From positions 3,244,501-3,308,500 of the forward strand of contig NC_015164.1 in assembly GCF_000190575.1 (NCBI RefSeq): DNA of 64,000 nucleotides, written 5' to 3'. The notes under the pieces are model-generated. The model worked only from the letters and a program-made list of their open reading frames with translations, was not told where the DNA came from and made no database searches. This document shows, one piece after another, positions 39,417 to 49,900 of the stretch (its first letter is position 1; every line of letters begins with the position of its first letter). Origin of the DNA: Phocaeicola salanitronis DSM 18170. Its GTDB lineage: Bacteria > Bacteroidota > Bacteroidia > Bacteroidales > Bacteroidaceae. The position numbers and the translations under genes were made by a program.

Positions 39417-41903
39417 ATGAATAGGATGAAACAAATAACGGTTTTCTTATGGATGCTTTTGGCATCTTCTTTTCTCTTGTATGCGCAAACAAATAGCGGA
39501 GAAAATCGTATAAACTTGACTACGGTGGACGGGCAGACCGAATGTCAAATCATTTTCTATGCCCCCGACATTGTACGGATATTGAAATATCCGGCATCAA
39601 TCACAAACCGTCCGGAGAAACAGAGTCTTTCCGTGACACTCCAGCCGGAGGCTACTGAGGTGTTGCGTCACGAAGGAAACAATCTGCTGACCTTGAAAAG
39701 TTCGGCTCTTACTTTAACGATAAACAAACGGGACGGTAGCATAGCTTTCACTAATGTACGGGGTAAACGTCTGTTGCGTGAGACATCTTCCCAATTTACC
39801 TGCCGGCAAGAAGGAGCAGACCAAGGCAGCTATATAGTACGTCAAGGATTCCGTCTCGATAAGGAAGAGCCTATTTATGGGCTGGGCATCCTGCAAAACG
39901 GTAAAATGTCGCAACGGGGTGAAGACCGTGTACTGGTACAAGGCAATGTGGAAGATGCGGTTCCTTTCTTCCAGTCGGTCAAAGGATATGGCCTCTTTTG
40001 GGATAACTATTCGCCGACCCGTTTTGCCGACAAACCAGAGGAAACCTTCTTCGAATCCGAAGTGGGTGACTGTATAGACTACTATTTCATGGTAGGCGAA
40101 CAGGCAGATGATGTCGTTGCAGCCATGCGCCGGCTGACGGGAAGCGTACCGATGCTTCCTCTATGGACATACGGTTTTTGGCAAAGCCGCGAACGATACC
40201 GCTCACAAGAAGAACTGTTGGAAGTAGTGCGTCGTCATCGCGAACTGGGTGTACCTTTGGACGGTATTATCCAAGACTGGCAGTATTGGGGCAACAACTA
40301 CTTATGGAACGCCATGGAATTCATGAATTCTGAATTCAATGAGCCCCAACAGATGGTAGATGAGGTACACCGGCAACATGCCCACCTGATTATCTCCATC
40401 TGGTCTTCTTTCGGACCGCAGACCAAACCTTATCGTGACTTGGCAGAAAAAGGATTGCTTTTCAACTTTTCTACCTGGCCGCAAAGCGGCATCAGCGAGC
40501 AATGGCCGCCCCGCATGGACTATCCTTCGGGAGTCCGTGTCTATGATGCTTACAGCCCAGTGGCACGCGACATCTACTGGAAGCACCTGACCCGCTTGTA
40601 CGACTTCGGTCTGGATGGCTGGTGGATGGATTCTACGGAACCCGACCATCTTGACTTCAAACCCGAGGATATGGAAACACCTACTGCGCTCGGTTCTTTC
40701 CGCCGGGTGCGTAATGCCTACCCTCTAATGAGTGTAAACGGTGTGTACGACCATCAACGTGCAGTTTCGTCGGATAAGCGTGTATTCATCCTGACCCGTT
40801 CGGCTTTTGCCGGCCAGCAACGTACCGGTGCCAATACATGGTCGGGCGATGTGAATTCTTCTTGGGAAACACTTCGTTGCCAGATTCCGGCCGGACTGAA
40901 CTTCACGCTGACAGGTAACCCCAATTTCAATACCGACATCGGTGGATTTTTCTCCGGAGGTTACAATCGGACTTATGCCGACGGTAGTGCAACCCGCAAT
41001 CCGCTTTTCCAGGAACTGTATGTACGTTGGATGCAATTCGGGCTGTTCAATCCCATGATGCGTTCGCACGGTACGGATATGAAACGGGAGATTTACTACT
41101 TCGGACAATCGGGTGAGCCCGTTTATGATGCCATTGAGCAAGCCATCCGCATGCGCTATTCCCTGTTGCCCTACATTTACTCCACTTCCTGGCAAGTGAC
41201 TTCCCGGCATTCCAGCTTTATGCGCGCGTTAGTAATGGACTTTCCGGAAGACCGCAAGGGATGGAACTGCAACGACCAATTCCTCTTCGGTTCTTCGCTA
41301 CTGGTTGCTCCGGTATTGGAAGCACAGTATACACCGGAGAAAATCATCAGCACGGACGAAATGGAAGGTTGGAACCAAAGTTCTTCAGCCCAAGCCTCCG
41401 AAACAGATCCGTTCAATCTTCATGTCGATTTTACAGCACCCCGCCGTTCGGAAGTATATCTTCCTGCCGGCACGCAATGGTATGACTTTTGGACGAATGC
41501 CCGTTTCAAAGGAGGACAAACCATTGAAAAAGAAACCACTTTGGCTACTATTCCCCTGTATGTACGTGCAGGCAGTATCCTGCCTTTGGGACCCGACGTG
41601 CAATATGCTACGGAAAAGCCTTGGGATGACCTCGAAATACGTGTCTACCCCGGTGCTGATGGCGAGTTCACACTCTACGAGGATGAATTTGACAATTACA
41701 ATTACGAAAAGGGAGCATATACCACCATTCCTTTCCGTTGGGACGACCGTACTCGTACGTTGACCATAGGCGAACGGAAGGGAAATTATCCGGGCATGCT
41801 GCAACAACGCCGTTTCCGCGTCGCTCTTGTACAGGCCGGACAAGCAGTTATGGATATGCGCGAAGTTGCTTATGAAGGAGGAGAAGTAACCCTGAAGTGG
41901 TAA
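39417..41903 (+). CDS. GH31 family alpha-xylosidase/alpha-glucosidase
   Basis: An 828-residue secreted GH31 enzyme (signal peptide ending LLYAQ, ~residue 24). The nucleophile is D405 in GWWMDSTEPD and the probable acid/base D478 in NTWSGDVNSSW. The QDWQYWGNNYLWNAMEF loop and the STEPD context look like the alpha-xylosidase branch. In an arabinoxylan-type cluster it would remove alpha-linked xylose or similar side groups; a glucosidase role is not excluded. An alternative start at 39426 (MKQ) is possible. Confidence 0.85.
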   Translation: MNRMKQITVFLWMLLASSFLLYAQTNSGENRINLTTVDGQTECQIIFYAPDIVRILKYPASITNRPEKQSLSVTLQPEATEVLRHEGNNLLTLKSSALTLTINKRDGSIAFTNVRGKRLLRETSSQFTCRQEGADQGSYIVRQGFRLDKEEPIYGLGILQNGKMSQRGEDRVLVQGNVEDAVPFFQSVKGYGLFWDNYSPTRFADKPEETFFESEVGDCIDYYFMVGEQADDVVAAMRRLTGSVPMLPLWTYGFWQSRERYRSQEELLEVVRRHRELGVPLDGIIQDWQYWGNNYLWNAMEFMNSEFNEPQQMVDEVHRQHAHLIISIWSSFGPQTKPYRDLAEKGLLFNFSTWPQSGISEQWPPRMDYPSGVRVYDAYSPVARDIYWKHLTRLYDFGLDGWWMDSTEPDHLDFKPEDMETPTALGSFRRVRNAYPLMSVNGVYDHQRAVSSDKRVFILTRSAFAGQQRTGANTWSGDVNSSWETLRCQIPAGLNFTLTGNPNFNTDIGGFFSGGYNRTYADGSATRNPLFQELYVRWMQFGLFNPMMRSHGTDMKREIYYFGQSGEPVYDAIEQAIRMRYSLLPYIYSTSWQVTSRHSSFMRALVMDFPEDRKGWNCNDQFLFGSSLLVAPVLEAQYTPEKIISTDEMEGWNQSSSAQASETDPFNLHVDFTAPRRSEVYLPAGTQWYDFWTNARFKGGQTIEKETTLATIPLYVRAGSILPLGPDVQYATEKPWDDLEIRVYPGADGEFTLYEDEFDNYNYEKGAYTTIPFRWDDRTRTLTIGERKGNYPGMLQQRRFRVALVQAGQAVMDMREVAYEGGEVTLKW

Positions 41904-41964
41904 AAGTTTTCCGCACCATGACTTTCAACATTCGAATACTCACCATTTAATAACAAGTAGAAAG

Positions 41965-43326
41965 ATGAAAAAAATATGCAGCCTGTTTGCCGCAACACTT
42001 TTCTCTGTGGCATTAGCGGCACAGAACCCCATCATTCAAACCCTGTATACCCCAGATCCGGCACCTTATGTACATGGTGACACCGTCTATCTTTTTGTCG
42101 ACCACGACGAAGACGATGCGCTTTATTTCAAAATGAAAGACTGGCTGCTCTACAGTACCACCGACATGGTGAACTGGACCTACCGGGGCACTCCTCTCTC
42201 TACCGAAACGTTTCAATGGGCCAGACAGGGTGACAATGCCTGGGCGGCACAAGCTGTGGAGCGAAACGGAAAATGGTATTGGTATGTATGCGCCGAAGAT
42301 ACCACCATGCATTTGCACGGCCTTGGCGTGGCGGTAGCCGACCGGCCCGAAGGACCTTATAAAGATGCGCTGGGTAAGCCACTTGTACCCGGCGCCTGGG
42401 GTTTTATTGACCCGTCTGTATTCATTGACGATGACGGACAATCCTATCTCTTTTGGGGGAACAACGGGTTGTGGTATGCCAAATTGAACGATGACATGAT
42501 TTCCTTGGGTAGCGAAATCATGCCGGTAAAAGGACTGGAAGACCCGGAAGCGTTCGGTCCGCTCGTGATGAAGATGGATTACCAACTCGGTAAGGAGAAA
42601 CTGAAAACAGGTTACGAAGAAGGTCCTTGGGTGACTAAACGCAATGGGCTTTACTATCTGGTTTATGCAGCCGGAGGAGTTCCCGAACATCTGGCATATT
42701 CCACTTCACGTAGTATCAACGGTCCATGGAAATATGAGGGACGCATCATGGACGAAGCGGAAAACAGCTTTACCATTCACGCCGGAAGTATTGAGTTCAA
42801 AGGACGTAATTTCATGTTCTACCACAACGGAACGGCAGTCAACGGCGGAGGTTTCCGACGCTCTACGGCCATTGAGGAGTTCAGCTATACGGCCGATGGC
42901 AAAATCCCCTTCATTCCCTTTACCCGGGAAGGAGTCCGTACCCCGGTGAGCCACTTAAATCCTTATGAACGGGTAGAGGCAGAAACCATGGCTGACAGTT
43001 ACGGACTGAAAACCGACCGTCGCACAGGAGGTAATCATCACTATGTAACTTCCATTCACAACGGCGACTGGATGCGGTTACGCTCCGTAGACTTCGGCAA
43101 GGAGGGAGCCAAGCGCTTATTGGCTTCCGTCATGAAAGTGCAGGATACCGGAGCAACGATAGAATTCCATGCAGCCGGTCAAATATTAGCTGTGGTACCG
43201 GTATGCCGGGCTGGAGAATTAACCGTTGAAATTCAACAACAACTGACCGGTGTGCACGATCTGTTTATCTTGTTCCGGGGAGGGGACGGTGAATTGTTCG
43301 ATTTCGACTGGTGGCAAGTGGAATGA
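41965..43326 (+). CDS. GH43 arabinofuranohydrolase with C-terminal CBM6-like domain
   Basis: A 453-residue secreted protein (signal peptide ending ALAA, ~residue 19). The GH43 propeller (20-320) carries D31 (TPDPAPYV), D149 (GFIDPSVFIDDDG) and E219 (GYEEGPWVTKRNG). The C-terminal ~130 residues (VEAETMADSYGLKTDRRTGGNHHYVTSIHNGDWMRLRSVDFG...FDFDWWQVE) look like a CBM6 beta-sandwich. This architecture matches arabinoxylan arabinofuranohydrolases such as XynD. It is likely to remove arabinose from xylan decorated at O2 or O3. Confidence 0.9.
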   Translation: MKKICSLFAATLFSVALAAQNPIIQTLYTPDPAPYVHGDTVYLFVDHDEDDALYFKMKDWLLYSTTDMVNWTYRGTPLSTETFQWARQGDNAWAAQAVERNGKWYWYVCAEDTTMHLHGLGVAVADRPEGPYKDALGKPLVPGAWGFIDPSVFIDDDGQSYLFWGNNGLWYAKLNDDMISLGSEIMPVKGLEDPEAFGPLVMKMDYQLGKEKLKTGYEEGPWVTKRNGLYYLVYAAGGVPEHLAYSTSRSINGPWKYEGRIMDEAENSFTIHAGSIEFKGRNFMFYHNGTAVNGGGFRRSTAIEEFSYTADGKIPFIPFTREGVRTPVSHLNPYERVEAETMADSYGLKTDRRTGGNHHYVTSIHNGDWMRLRSVDFGKEGAKRLLASVMKVQDTGATIEFHAAGQILAVVPVCRAGELTVEIQQQLTGVHDLFILFRGGDGELFDFDWWQVE

Positions 43327-43379
43327 TTCCGATGCGCATAAATCAGAAACATCAACAAAACAAGTAAAATCAAATCATC

Positions 43380-44969
43380 ATGTATTCAACAAGCGTTTTT
43401 CGTATTCTGGGGTTGTGCCTGTTAGCCATCCTGTCAGTGCCCATTGCAGCGCAGTATCGCTATCGCAACCCGATTATCAATGCCGATGTACCCGACATGT
43501 CAGTATGCCGTGCTGGCGACTATTTCTATATGGTCTCCACCACCATGCACCTCATGCCGGGTGCTCCCATCATGCGGTCGGCTGACATGCAGCAGTGGGA
43601 GACTATCAGCTATGTGTTCCCTCGCATCGAGGATGGTCCCCGTTATGACCTGTTAGGCGATAGCACTGCCTACGGACAAGGGCAGTGGGCTTCGTCCATC
43701 CGCTATCATCAAGGGAAATTTTATGTCTGGTTCAGTGCCAACGGCGCACCGGGACGCGGATTTATCTATACAGCTACCGACCCTGCCGGGCCATGGACTC
43801 TATTAAGCCGTCCCCGTCATTTTCACGACGGTTCTTTGTTCTTCGATGATGACGGACGTGTGTATCTGTTTCATGGGACAGGACATCTGACCGAACTTAA
43901 TGCAGACCTGAGTGATGCCTTGCCCGGTGGCATAGATTGTCAGATTTTCGAGCGTGATGCTGACGAACAAGGTTTATTGGAGGGCAGTTCTGTCATCAAG
44001 CACAATGGCAAGTACTATTTGCTGATGATTTCTATGGACTGGAGCATACCGGGACGTCTGCGTCGGGAAGTATGCTACCGAGCCGACTCCATCACCGGTC
44101 CTTATGAAAAACGAATCATTCTCGAAACCGAGTTCGGAGGCTATGGAGGCGTGGGACAAGGTTGCATAGTGGAAGGTTCCAAGGGCGAATGGTACGGGCT
44201 GATTTTCCAAGACCGTGGCGGCATAGGACGCGTACCTTGCCTGATGCCTTGTGTCTGGACAGAAGACGGATGGCCCATGTTGGGTGATGCTCAAGGGAAA
44301 ATACCGGATGATCCCTCCTTGCCTTATGCTCCGTTGGATGGCATTTGCGGGTCGGATGATTTCGATTCTTCGAAGCTTTCCCTCTACTGGCAGTGGAACC
44401 ACAACCCGGTGGATGAGGCTTGGAGTCTTTGCGAACGTCCCGGCTGCCTGCGGTTGCATACCTCACGTGTGGTAGAACACCTGTTTCTGGCTCCCAACAC
44501 CCTGACACAACGTATGAGCGGTCCTACTTGTACCGGAACTGTCTGCTTGGATGTAACCCACATGAAAGACGGAGATGTTACCGGACTGGCTGCTTTCAAC
44601 GGCGATAGCGGTGTGCTTTCCATTCTAAAAAACGGCAAGGACCTACAGCTGGTAATGAGTGAACAAAAAGCTATCTTTAGCGAACCGGCTCATGGCATTG
44701 CGCACGTCCAGACCGTCGAACATGCTGTCATTCCCCTTTCTCAATCACGCGTTTACTTACGCTTAGCCGGTGATTTCCGTCCCGGTCAGGATTGGGCTTC
44801 TTTCTCTTACAGCCTCGATGGGGTAGCATGGAGTTCTATCGGACAACCGGTAAAGATGCAATTCGACTATACCCGCATGTTTATGGGAAGTAAATTCGCC
44901 ATCTTCAACTATGCTACGAAAGAAACCGGAGGCTATGTGGATGTAGAAAACTTCGATTATTCAGAATAA
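43380..44969 (+). CDS. GH43 enzyme with C-terminal beta-sandwich (subfamily 12-like)
   Basis: A 529-residue secreted protein (signal peptide ending PIAAQ, ~residue 25). The propeller bears D39 (NADVPDMSVCRAGDYFYMVSTT), an aspartate in RHFHDGSLFFDDDGRVYL and the acid in QGLLEGSSVIKHNGKYY. A C-terminal ~200-residue beta-sandwich (from ~325, DDFDSSKLSLYWQWNHNP) is the GH43_C2 type. The first motif has Asp-Met instead of the usual Asp-Pro, as seen in some subfamily 12 members. Likely alpha-L-arabinofuranosidase or beta-xylosidase; it ends the first PUL2 transcription unit. Confidence 0.87.
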   Translation: MYSTSVFRILGLCLLAILSVPIAAQYRYRNPIINADVPDMSVCRAGDYFYMVSTTMHLMPGAPIMRSADMQQWETISYVFPRIEDGPRYDLLGDSTAYGQGQWASSIRYHQGKFYVWFSANGAPGRGFIYTATDPAGPWTLLSRPRHFHDGSLFFDDDGRVYLFHGTGHLTELNADLSDALPGGIDCQIFERDADEQGLLEGSSVIKHNGKYYLLMISMDWSIPGRLRREVCYRADSITGPYEKRIILETEFGGYGGVGQGCIVEGSKGEWYGLIFQDRGGIGRVPCLMPCVWTEDGWPMLGDAQGKIPDDPSLPYAPLDGICGSDDFDSSKLSLYWQWNHNPVDEAWSLCERPGCLRLHTSRVVEHLFLAPNTLTQRMSGPTCTGTVCLDVTHMKDGDVTGLAAFNGDSGVLSILKNGKDLQLVMSEQKAIFSEPAHGIAHVQTVEHAVIPLSQSRVYLRLAGDFRPGQDWASFSYSLDGVAWSSIGQPVKMQFDYTRMFMGSKFAIFNYATKETGGYVDVENFDYSE

Positions 44970-45008
44970 CCGTTACTTATTAATAATCAGTCAAATAAAG
45001 TGTGATGT

Positions 45009-45077
45009 GTCGCATTGGGCAAAGAAAAAGTCACCTGAAACAGGTATGAAGTCACATCAAAAGAAATAATGATGCAC
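45009..45077 (+). promoter_or_regulatory. Tandem GTCRC half-sites, PUL2 promoter 2
   Basis: GTCGC or GTCAC at 45009, 45030 and 45051, exactly 21 bp apart, with a degenerate fourth site (GATGCAC) at about 45071-45077. The order and the CAAAGAAAAAGTC block match the array at 33063. This marks a second start of transcription for the GH43-susC-susD part of PUL2. Confidence 0.65.
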
Positions 45078-45108
45078 ATTTCAATAAGACCTACTGGGGG
45101 ACTTTTTC

Positions 45109-45116
45109 TACTTTTG
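45109..45116 (+). promoter_or_regulatory. Candidate -7 box of PUL2 promoter 2
   Basis: TACTTTTG fits TAnnTTTG and lies about 37 bp after the fourth (degenerate) half-site, matching promoter 1 (36 bp). The ATG of the GH43 lipoprotein gene is 64 bases downstream. Confidence 0.6.
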
Positions 45117-45179
45117 TCTAGCGAGATCAATCAGCTATTGCGAATATAATTATTAATAGTGATAAATAAATTAAGTACC

Positions 45180-46913
45180 ATGAGAAGAAACAAAAGCAAC
45201 GACCGTAAAATTGCCGGACTCTTATCTTTCTGTGTGGGGGTCGGCTGCCTATTGACAGCTTGTTCGCCGAAACAGAGCCTTCCGTCAATAGCTCCCTCTA
45301 CGGCTATATTCGACCAATTCACCTATACCGGTGAAGACGAATTCTATCAAACCAATCCTTTACCGGACAGCAACTACTTCTACAATCCGATTCTTGCCGG
45401 ATGGTATTCCGATCCTTCCATCTGTACCAACGGACAAGGAGATTACTTTTTGGTAACATCGACTTTTACCTATTATCCCGGTGTACCTTTGTTCCACAGT
45501 CGCGACCTTATCAACTGGAAACAGGTGGGGCATGTGCTCGACCGTCCGTCCCAATTGGTCAATATGGAGGGACAAGATGTAAGTGGAGGTATCTTTGCTC
45601 CGGCCATCAGCTACAATCCGCACAACCAGACTTATTATATGGTAACTACCAATGTAGGAGCGGGGAATTTCTTCGTTAAGACCAAAGACCCGTTCGGTTC
45701 GTGGTCCGATCCCATCATGTTGCCCGAAGTAGGCGGCATCGACCCTTCGTTCTTTTTCGATGAAGACGGGCGTGCTTATATCGTCAACAACGATGACGCT
45801 CCCAACAACAAGCCAGAATATGACGGTCATCGTACCATTCGTGTACAGGAATTTGACCCGGAAACCGACCGCACCATAGGCCCTCGCAAGATATTGGTCA
45901 ATAAAGGGGCACATCCTGAAGACAATCCGATTTGGATTGAAGGACCACACCTCTATAAAATCAAGGGAAAATACTATCTGATGTCGGCTGAAGGAGGTAC
46001 CGGTGATTATCACTCGGAAGTGATTTTCCGGGCCGACTCCCCCATGGGTCCCTTCGTACCGTGGAAAGGCAACCCCATCTTAACCCAACGTCATCTGAGC
46101 AATCAACGCACCAATCCGATTACCTGTGCTGGTCATGCCGACCTTATCCAAGGACCGGCGGGCGACTGGTGGGCTGTATTTCTGGCTTGCCGCCCCATCA
46201 ATCATTTGTTTGAAAACTTGGGTCGTGAAACCTTCCTGCTGCCTGTCCGTTGGAGTGAAGACGGCTTCCCTTATCTGACGCAAGGTGATGAAGTGATTCC
46301 CCAATTGGTCAAATGCAACCATGCGCAACGGAATGACAGTACGTATTTGTCGGGCAATTTTGAAATAGTGGACAACTTTGATACAGACCGGCTTGATCTG
46401 ACATGGATGACCCTGCGGGCACCTGTAACCGATCTTTCGCTGACCCAATATCCCGGCTACCTTATGCTTCCGTGTGGCGAGTCTTCCGCAGCCGAGAAGA
46501 AAACTCCTTCTCTTGTCTGTCGCCGGATGCAACATCATAAGTTTACTTGCACCACCCGCATGTTGTTCCATCCTTCCAATGAACAGGAAGCAGCCGGACT
46601 GTTGCTCTTTAAAAACGAGACCCATTACTATTTCATGGGAGTCAACCGTCACGACAACGGGCTTTACATATCCTTATGGCAAACCGGAGAAGAAGGCAAC
46701 AGGCTTTTGGCAGAACAGCCTCTGGTCGACCAGACGCAAGCCATTGACTTAAAAGTAGTTTCCACAGGTATGGTCTATGACTTCTATTATGCGGAAACCG
46801 AAGGACAATGGAAATCGTTATGTAAGCAAGTAGATGCCCGCTATCTCTCCACAGCTCAGGCCGGAGGATTCACAGGCAGCACAATTGGCTTATATGCAGT
46901 TAAACAGAAATAA
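45180..46913 (+). CDS. GH43 enzyme, lipoprotein, with C-terminal beta-sandwich
   Basis: A 577-residue lipoprotein (lipobox LLTAC, then SPKQSLPS). The propeller has the catalytic motifs GWYSDPSICTNGQGDYFLVTST, GIDPSFFFDEDGRAYI and WIEGPHLYKIKGKYYL, and the C-terminal ~190 residues form the GH43_C2-type domain. Beta-xylosidase or arabinofuranosidase are the likely activities. I chose the ATG at 45180; a GTG at 45159 adds seven residues. It is the first gene of the second PUL2 transcription unit, 36 bases before susC. Confidence 0.88.
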   Translation: MRRNKSNDRKIAGLLSFCVGVGCLLTACSPKQSLPSIAPSTAIFDQFTYTGEDEFYQTNPLPDSNYFYNPILAGWYSDPSICTNGQGDYFLVTSTFTYYPGVPLFHSRDLINWKQVGHVLDRPSQLVNMEGQDVSGGIFAPAISYNPHNQTYYMVTTNVGAGNFFVKTKDPFGSWSDPIMLPEVGGIDPSFFFDEDGRAYIVNNDDAPNNKPEYDGHRTIRVQEFDPETDRTIGPRKILVNKGAHPEDNPIWIEGPHLYKIKGKYYLMSAEGGTGDYHSEVIFRADSPMGPFVPWKGNPILTQRHLSNQRTNPITCAGHADLIQGPAGDWWAVFLACRPINHLFENLGRETFLLPVRWSEDGFPYLTQGDEVIPQLVKCNHAQRNDSTYLSGNFEIVDNFDTDRLDLTWMTLRAPVTDLSLTQYPGYLMLPCGESSAAEKKTPSLVCRRMQHHKFTCTTRMLFHPSNEQEAAGLLLFKNETHYYFMGVNRHDNGLYISLWQTGEEGNRLLAEQPLVDQTQAIDLKVVSTGMVYDFYYAETEGQWKSLCKQVDARYLSTAQAGGFTGSTIGLYAVKQK

Positions 46914-46949
46914 AAAATAATTATTATTCATTCTTAAATTTAATCGTGT

Positions 46950-49900
46950 ATGAAAACGAAGCTATTGCTTTTGTTAGCCAGCTTTCTTTGGACCGGCATC
47001 GCATGGGGACAAAGTCAGCAAGTCAATGGGAAGGTCCTTTCTTCCATTGACAATGAACCAATTATTGGTGCATCCGTTGTAGTGAAAGGAAGTTCGAAAG
47101 GTACGATTACCGATCTTGATGGCACATTCCAAATTATGGTTGATGCCGATGCCACATTGGTGATTTCTTATATAGGGTATGTCAAACAGGAAATTCCGCT
47201 TAACGGAAAAACATCGTTGTCTGTTATTTTGAAAGAAGACACAGAGATGCTGGATGACGTAATCGTAATCGGTTACGGTAGCATGAAGAAAAGCGACCTC
47301 TCTGGGTCAGTAGCTTCTGTAGACAGAGAAAGCTTCATGAAAAAGAATCCCATTAATGTGGCGCAAGGCTTACAAGGAGCTGCCGCAGGTGTAATCGTGA
47401 CTGGAACAAGTGGAAAGCCTGGTGCAGTGCCTACGGTTCGTGTACGTGGCGTAGCTACCATTAATGGTACTGCAGATCCGCTTTACGTTGTGGACGGAGT
47501 ACAGGTTGGTACAGATGTCTCTTATTTGAATCCTTCTGATATCGAATCCATGGAAGTGCTGAAAGATGCGTCAGCCACAGCTATTTATGGTTCTGCCGGC
47601 GCAAACGGTGTTATCATGATTACGACCAAACAAGGAAGTAAAGGGCGTACTCAATTAGACATATCCGCGAATTGGGGTATACAACAAGCTGCAAATTCAT
47701 TGGATGTACTGGATGCAGATGGCTTTTCACAAGCCTTGCGTATTGCCCGTAGTGCGGATGGTGGAACACCGAGTGGAAAGATATTCAATGCAGAATATGA
47801 CGGGCGACGGAAGTCAATAGATTGGCAGGATGAAATGTCACGTATTGCCCTTACCCAGCAGTATAACATCTCCGCATCCGGAGGAAATGAAAATACCCAG
47901 TCTTTGATATCAGTCAGTTATTTGGATCAAGACGGTGTTGTAGTCAATTCCAATTATGAACGTATCACGGCCCGTGCCAATGTTACGCACAAGATAAAAG
48001 ATTTCATTACAATGGGAGGTGATGTCAATTATGTACATGAACGTTCCTACGGTACCGATGGTATGAGTGTCAGCACATCCGGATTGACCTCTACGAATCT
48101 ACGTTATGCAGCAGCTTTGGTTCCCACCATGGATTATATTGATGATGCGACAGGAGCATACGTAAGTCCGAATATAGTAAATCCCGATGGTACTTTTGGA
48201 ACTTATCCGCAAGGTGCAGCAGGTAGCCAGGAACATATAAATAAAGACAATGTTTACGCTTTGCAGCAGCAGATAGGAAGCTATACACGTGTAAATCGCG
48301 TACGTGCCAATGCCTATCTTGACATTAAACTGTTTAAAGGACTTTCTTTTAGAACGATAGGCTCTTATAGCCATTATGCCAGAGACTATGGCGAATATGG
48401 AATACCACACGTGCGCTACAACCAAGTGAATGGAGAATGGAAAGAACTTCGGGGTGTAGGCAATACAGAAGACCGGGATGTATTCATTCTTAATCCGGCA
48501 GAGAGCACGAATATGTCTCTTGAAAGTTATTTCACCTATCATTGGAACAATGACAACCACGACCTTACCCTTATGGCCGGTAATACGGTTTCAAAAGGCT
48601 TTGGCTCTCATACCTATGTCAGGGCTTACGATTTCCCGACAGACAACATCCGTGATATTTCTCTGACCAATGATCAGACCAGCCGTTGGGCCGATGGCGG
48701 ATTGGATTTGGAAACACGTGCCATATCATACTATGGACGTGCTACATATAACCTGAAAGGAAGATATATCTTTACTGCAACGGTACGGTATGATGGTTCT
48801 TCCAACTTTGGTACAGGCAAACGATGGGATACATTCCCTTCCGCCGCTGTAGCTTGGCGCATTTCGGAAGAAGCTTTCCTGAAAAATAATCCTGTGATAA
48901 CCAACCTGAAATTGCGTGCAGGCTGGGGACAGACAGGTAATTCAGGCGGTCCTACCAATTTAGCGATTCTCCAACTTAGTACAACTCCTACCTATCTGTT
49001 CAATACTCCAGGCGGCGCATCCGGCACATATACTGTCGGTAATGGTATGGCAGCGACCAATGCCATAGACAGCGATTTGCATTGGGAAACCAATGAACAA
49101 TTCAACGTAGGTATAGACTTAGGCTTGTTCAAAGGACTGAACATCACCATGGACTACTTTGTACGTACGGCAAAGGATTTGCTCATCGAACGTTCTCTTC
49201 GTCCCTCATCTGGTTATACATCAGTGTACACGAACTATGGGAAAATCCGTAACAATGGTTTCGAGTTTACTGTTGACTATAAGAAAAACGTGAACCGCGA
49301 CTTCTCTTTCGGCGTGACTCTCACAGGTTCCACATTAAAGAACAAAATTGTTAAAATGGGAGCGGACATGACAGGACAAGGAGAGACCGTAGGGACTGAT
49401 ATGGGCTGGGAAAACTCCAGTATATGCCGTGAAGGTTATGCTGTAGGCTCTTACTACGGTTATGTAGTGGACGGTATTTTTACAAACCGCTCAGATATCG
49501 ACGCATTGAATGCGCAGGCACAGGCCAATGGTTATGACGCTTATCAATATACCGGAACAGACGTAGGTGACTATAAATACAGAGACTTGAACGGTGACGG
49601 ACATATTGATGCATCGGATATGACTATTCTTGGGAACGGTTTTCCTAAATTAAATTACGGACTGAATCTGTCGGCACAGTATAAGAACTTTGATTTCTCC
49701 ATTTATTTTTACGGGGTGTTAGGCTCAGATATCCTTTCATACTCAGCCATGACCTTATCCACTATGTATAATTCGGATGGTGCAATTAATAACATTCTAA
49801 AAGATCGTTTTGCCAATGCATGGTCAGAAGCCAATCCGCATGGAACGGAAACGCGTCTTACGTATATGGATCCTAACTGGAACCGTCGGGTTTCTTCTGC

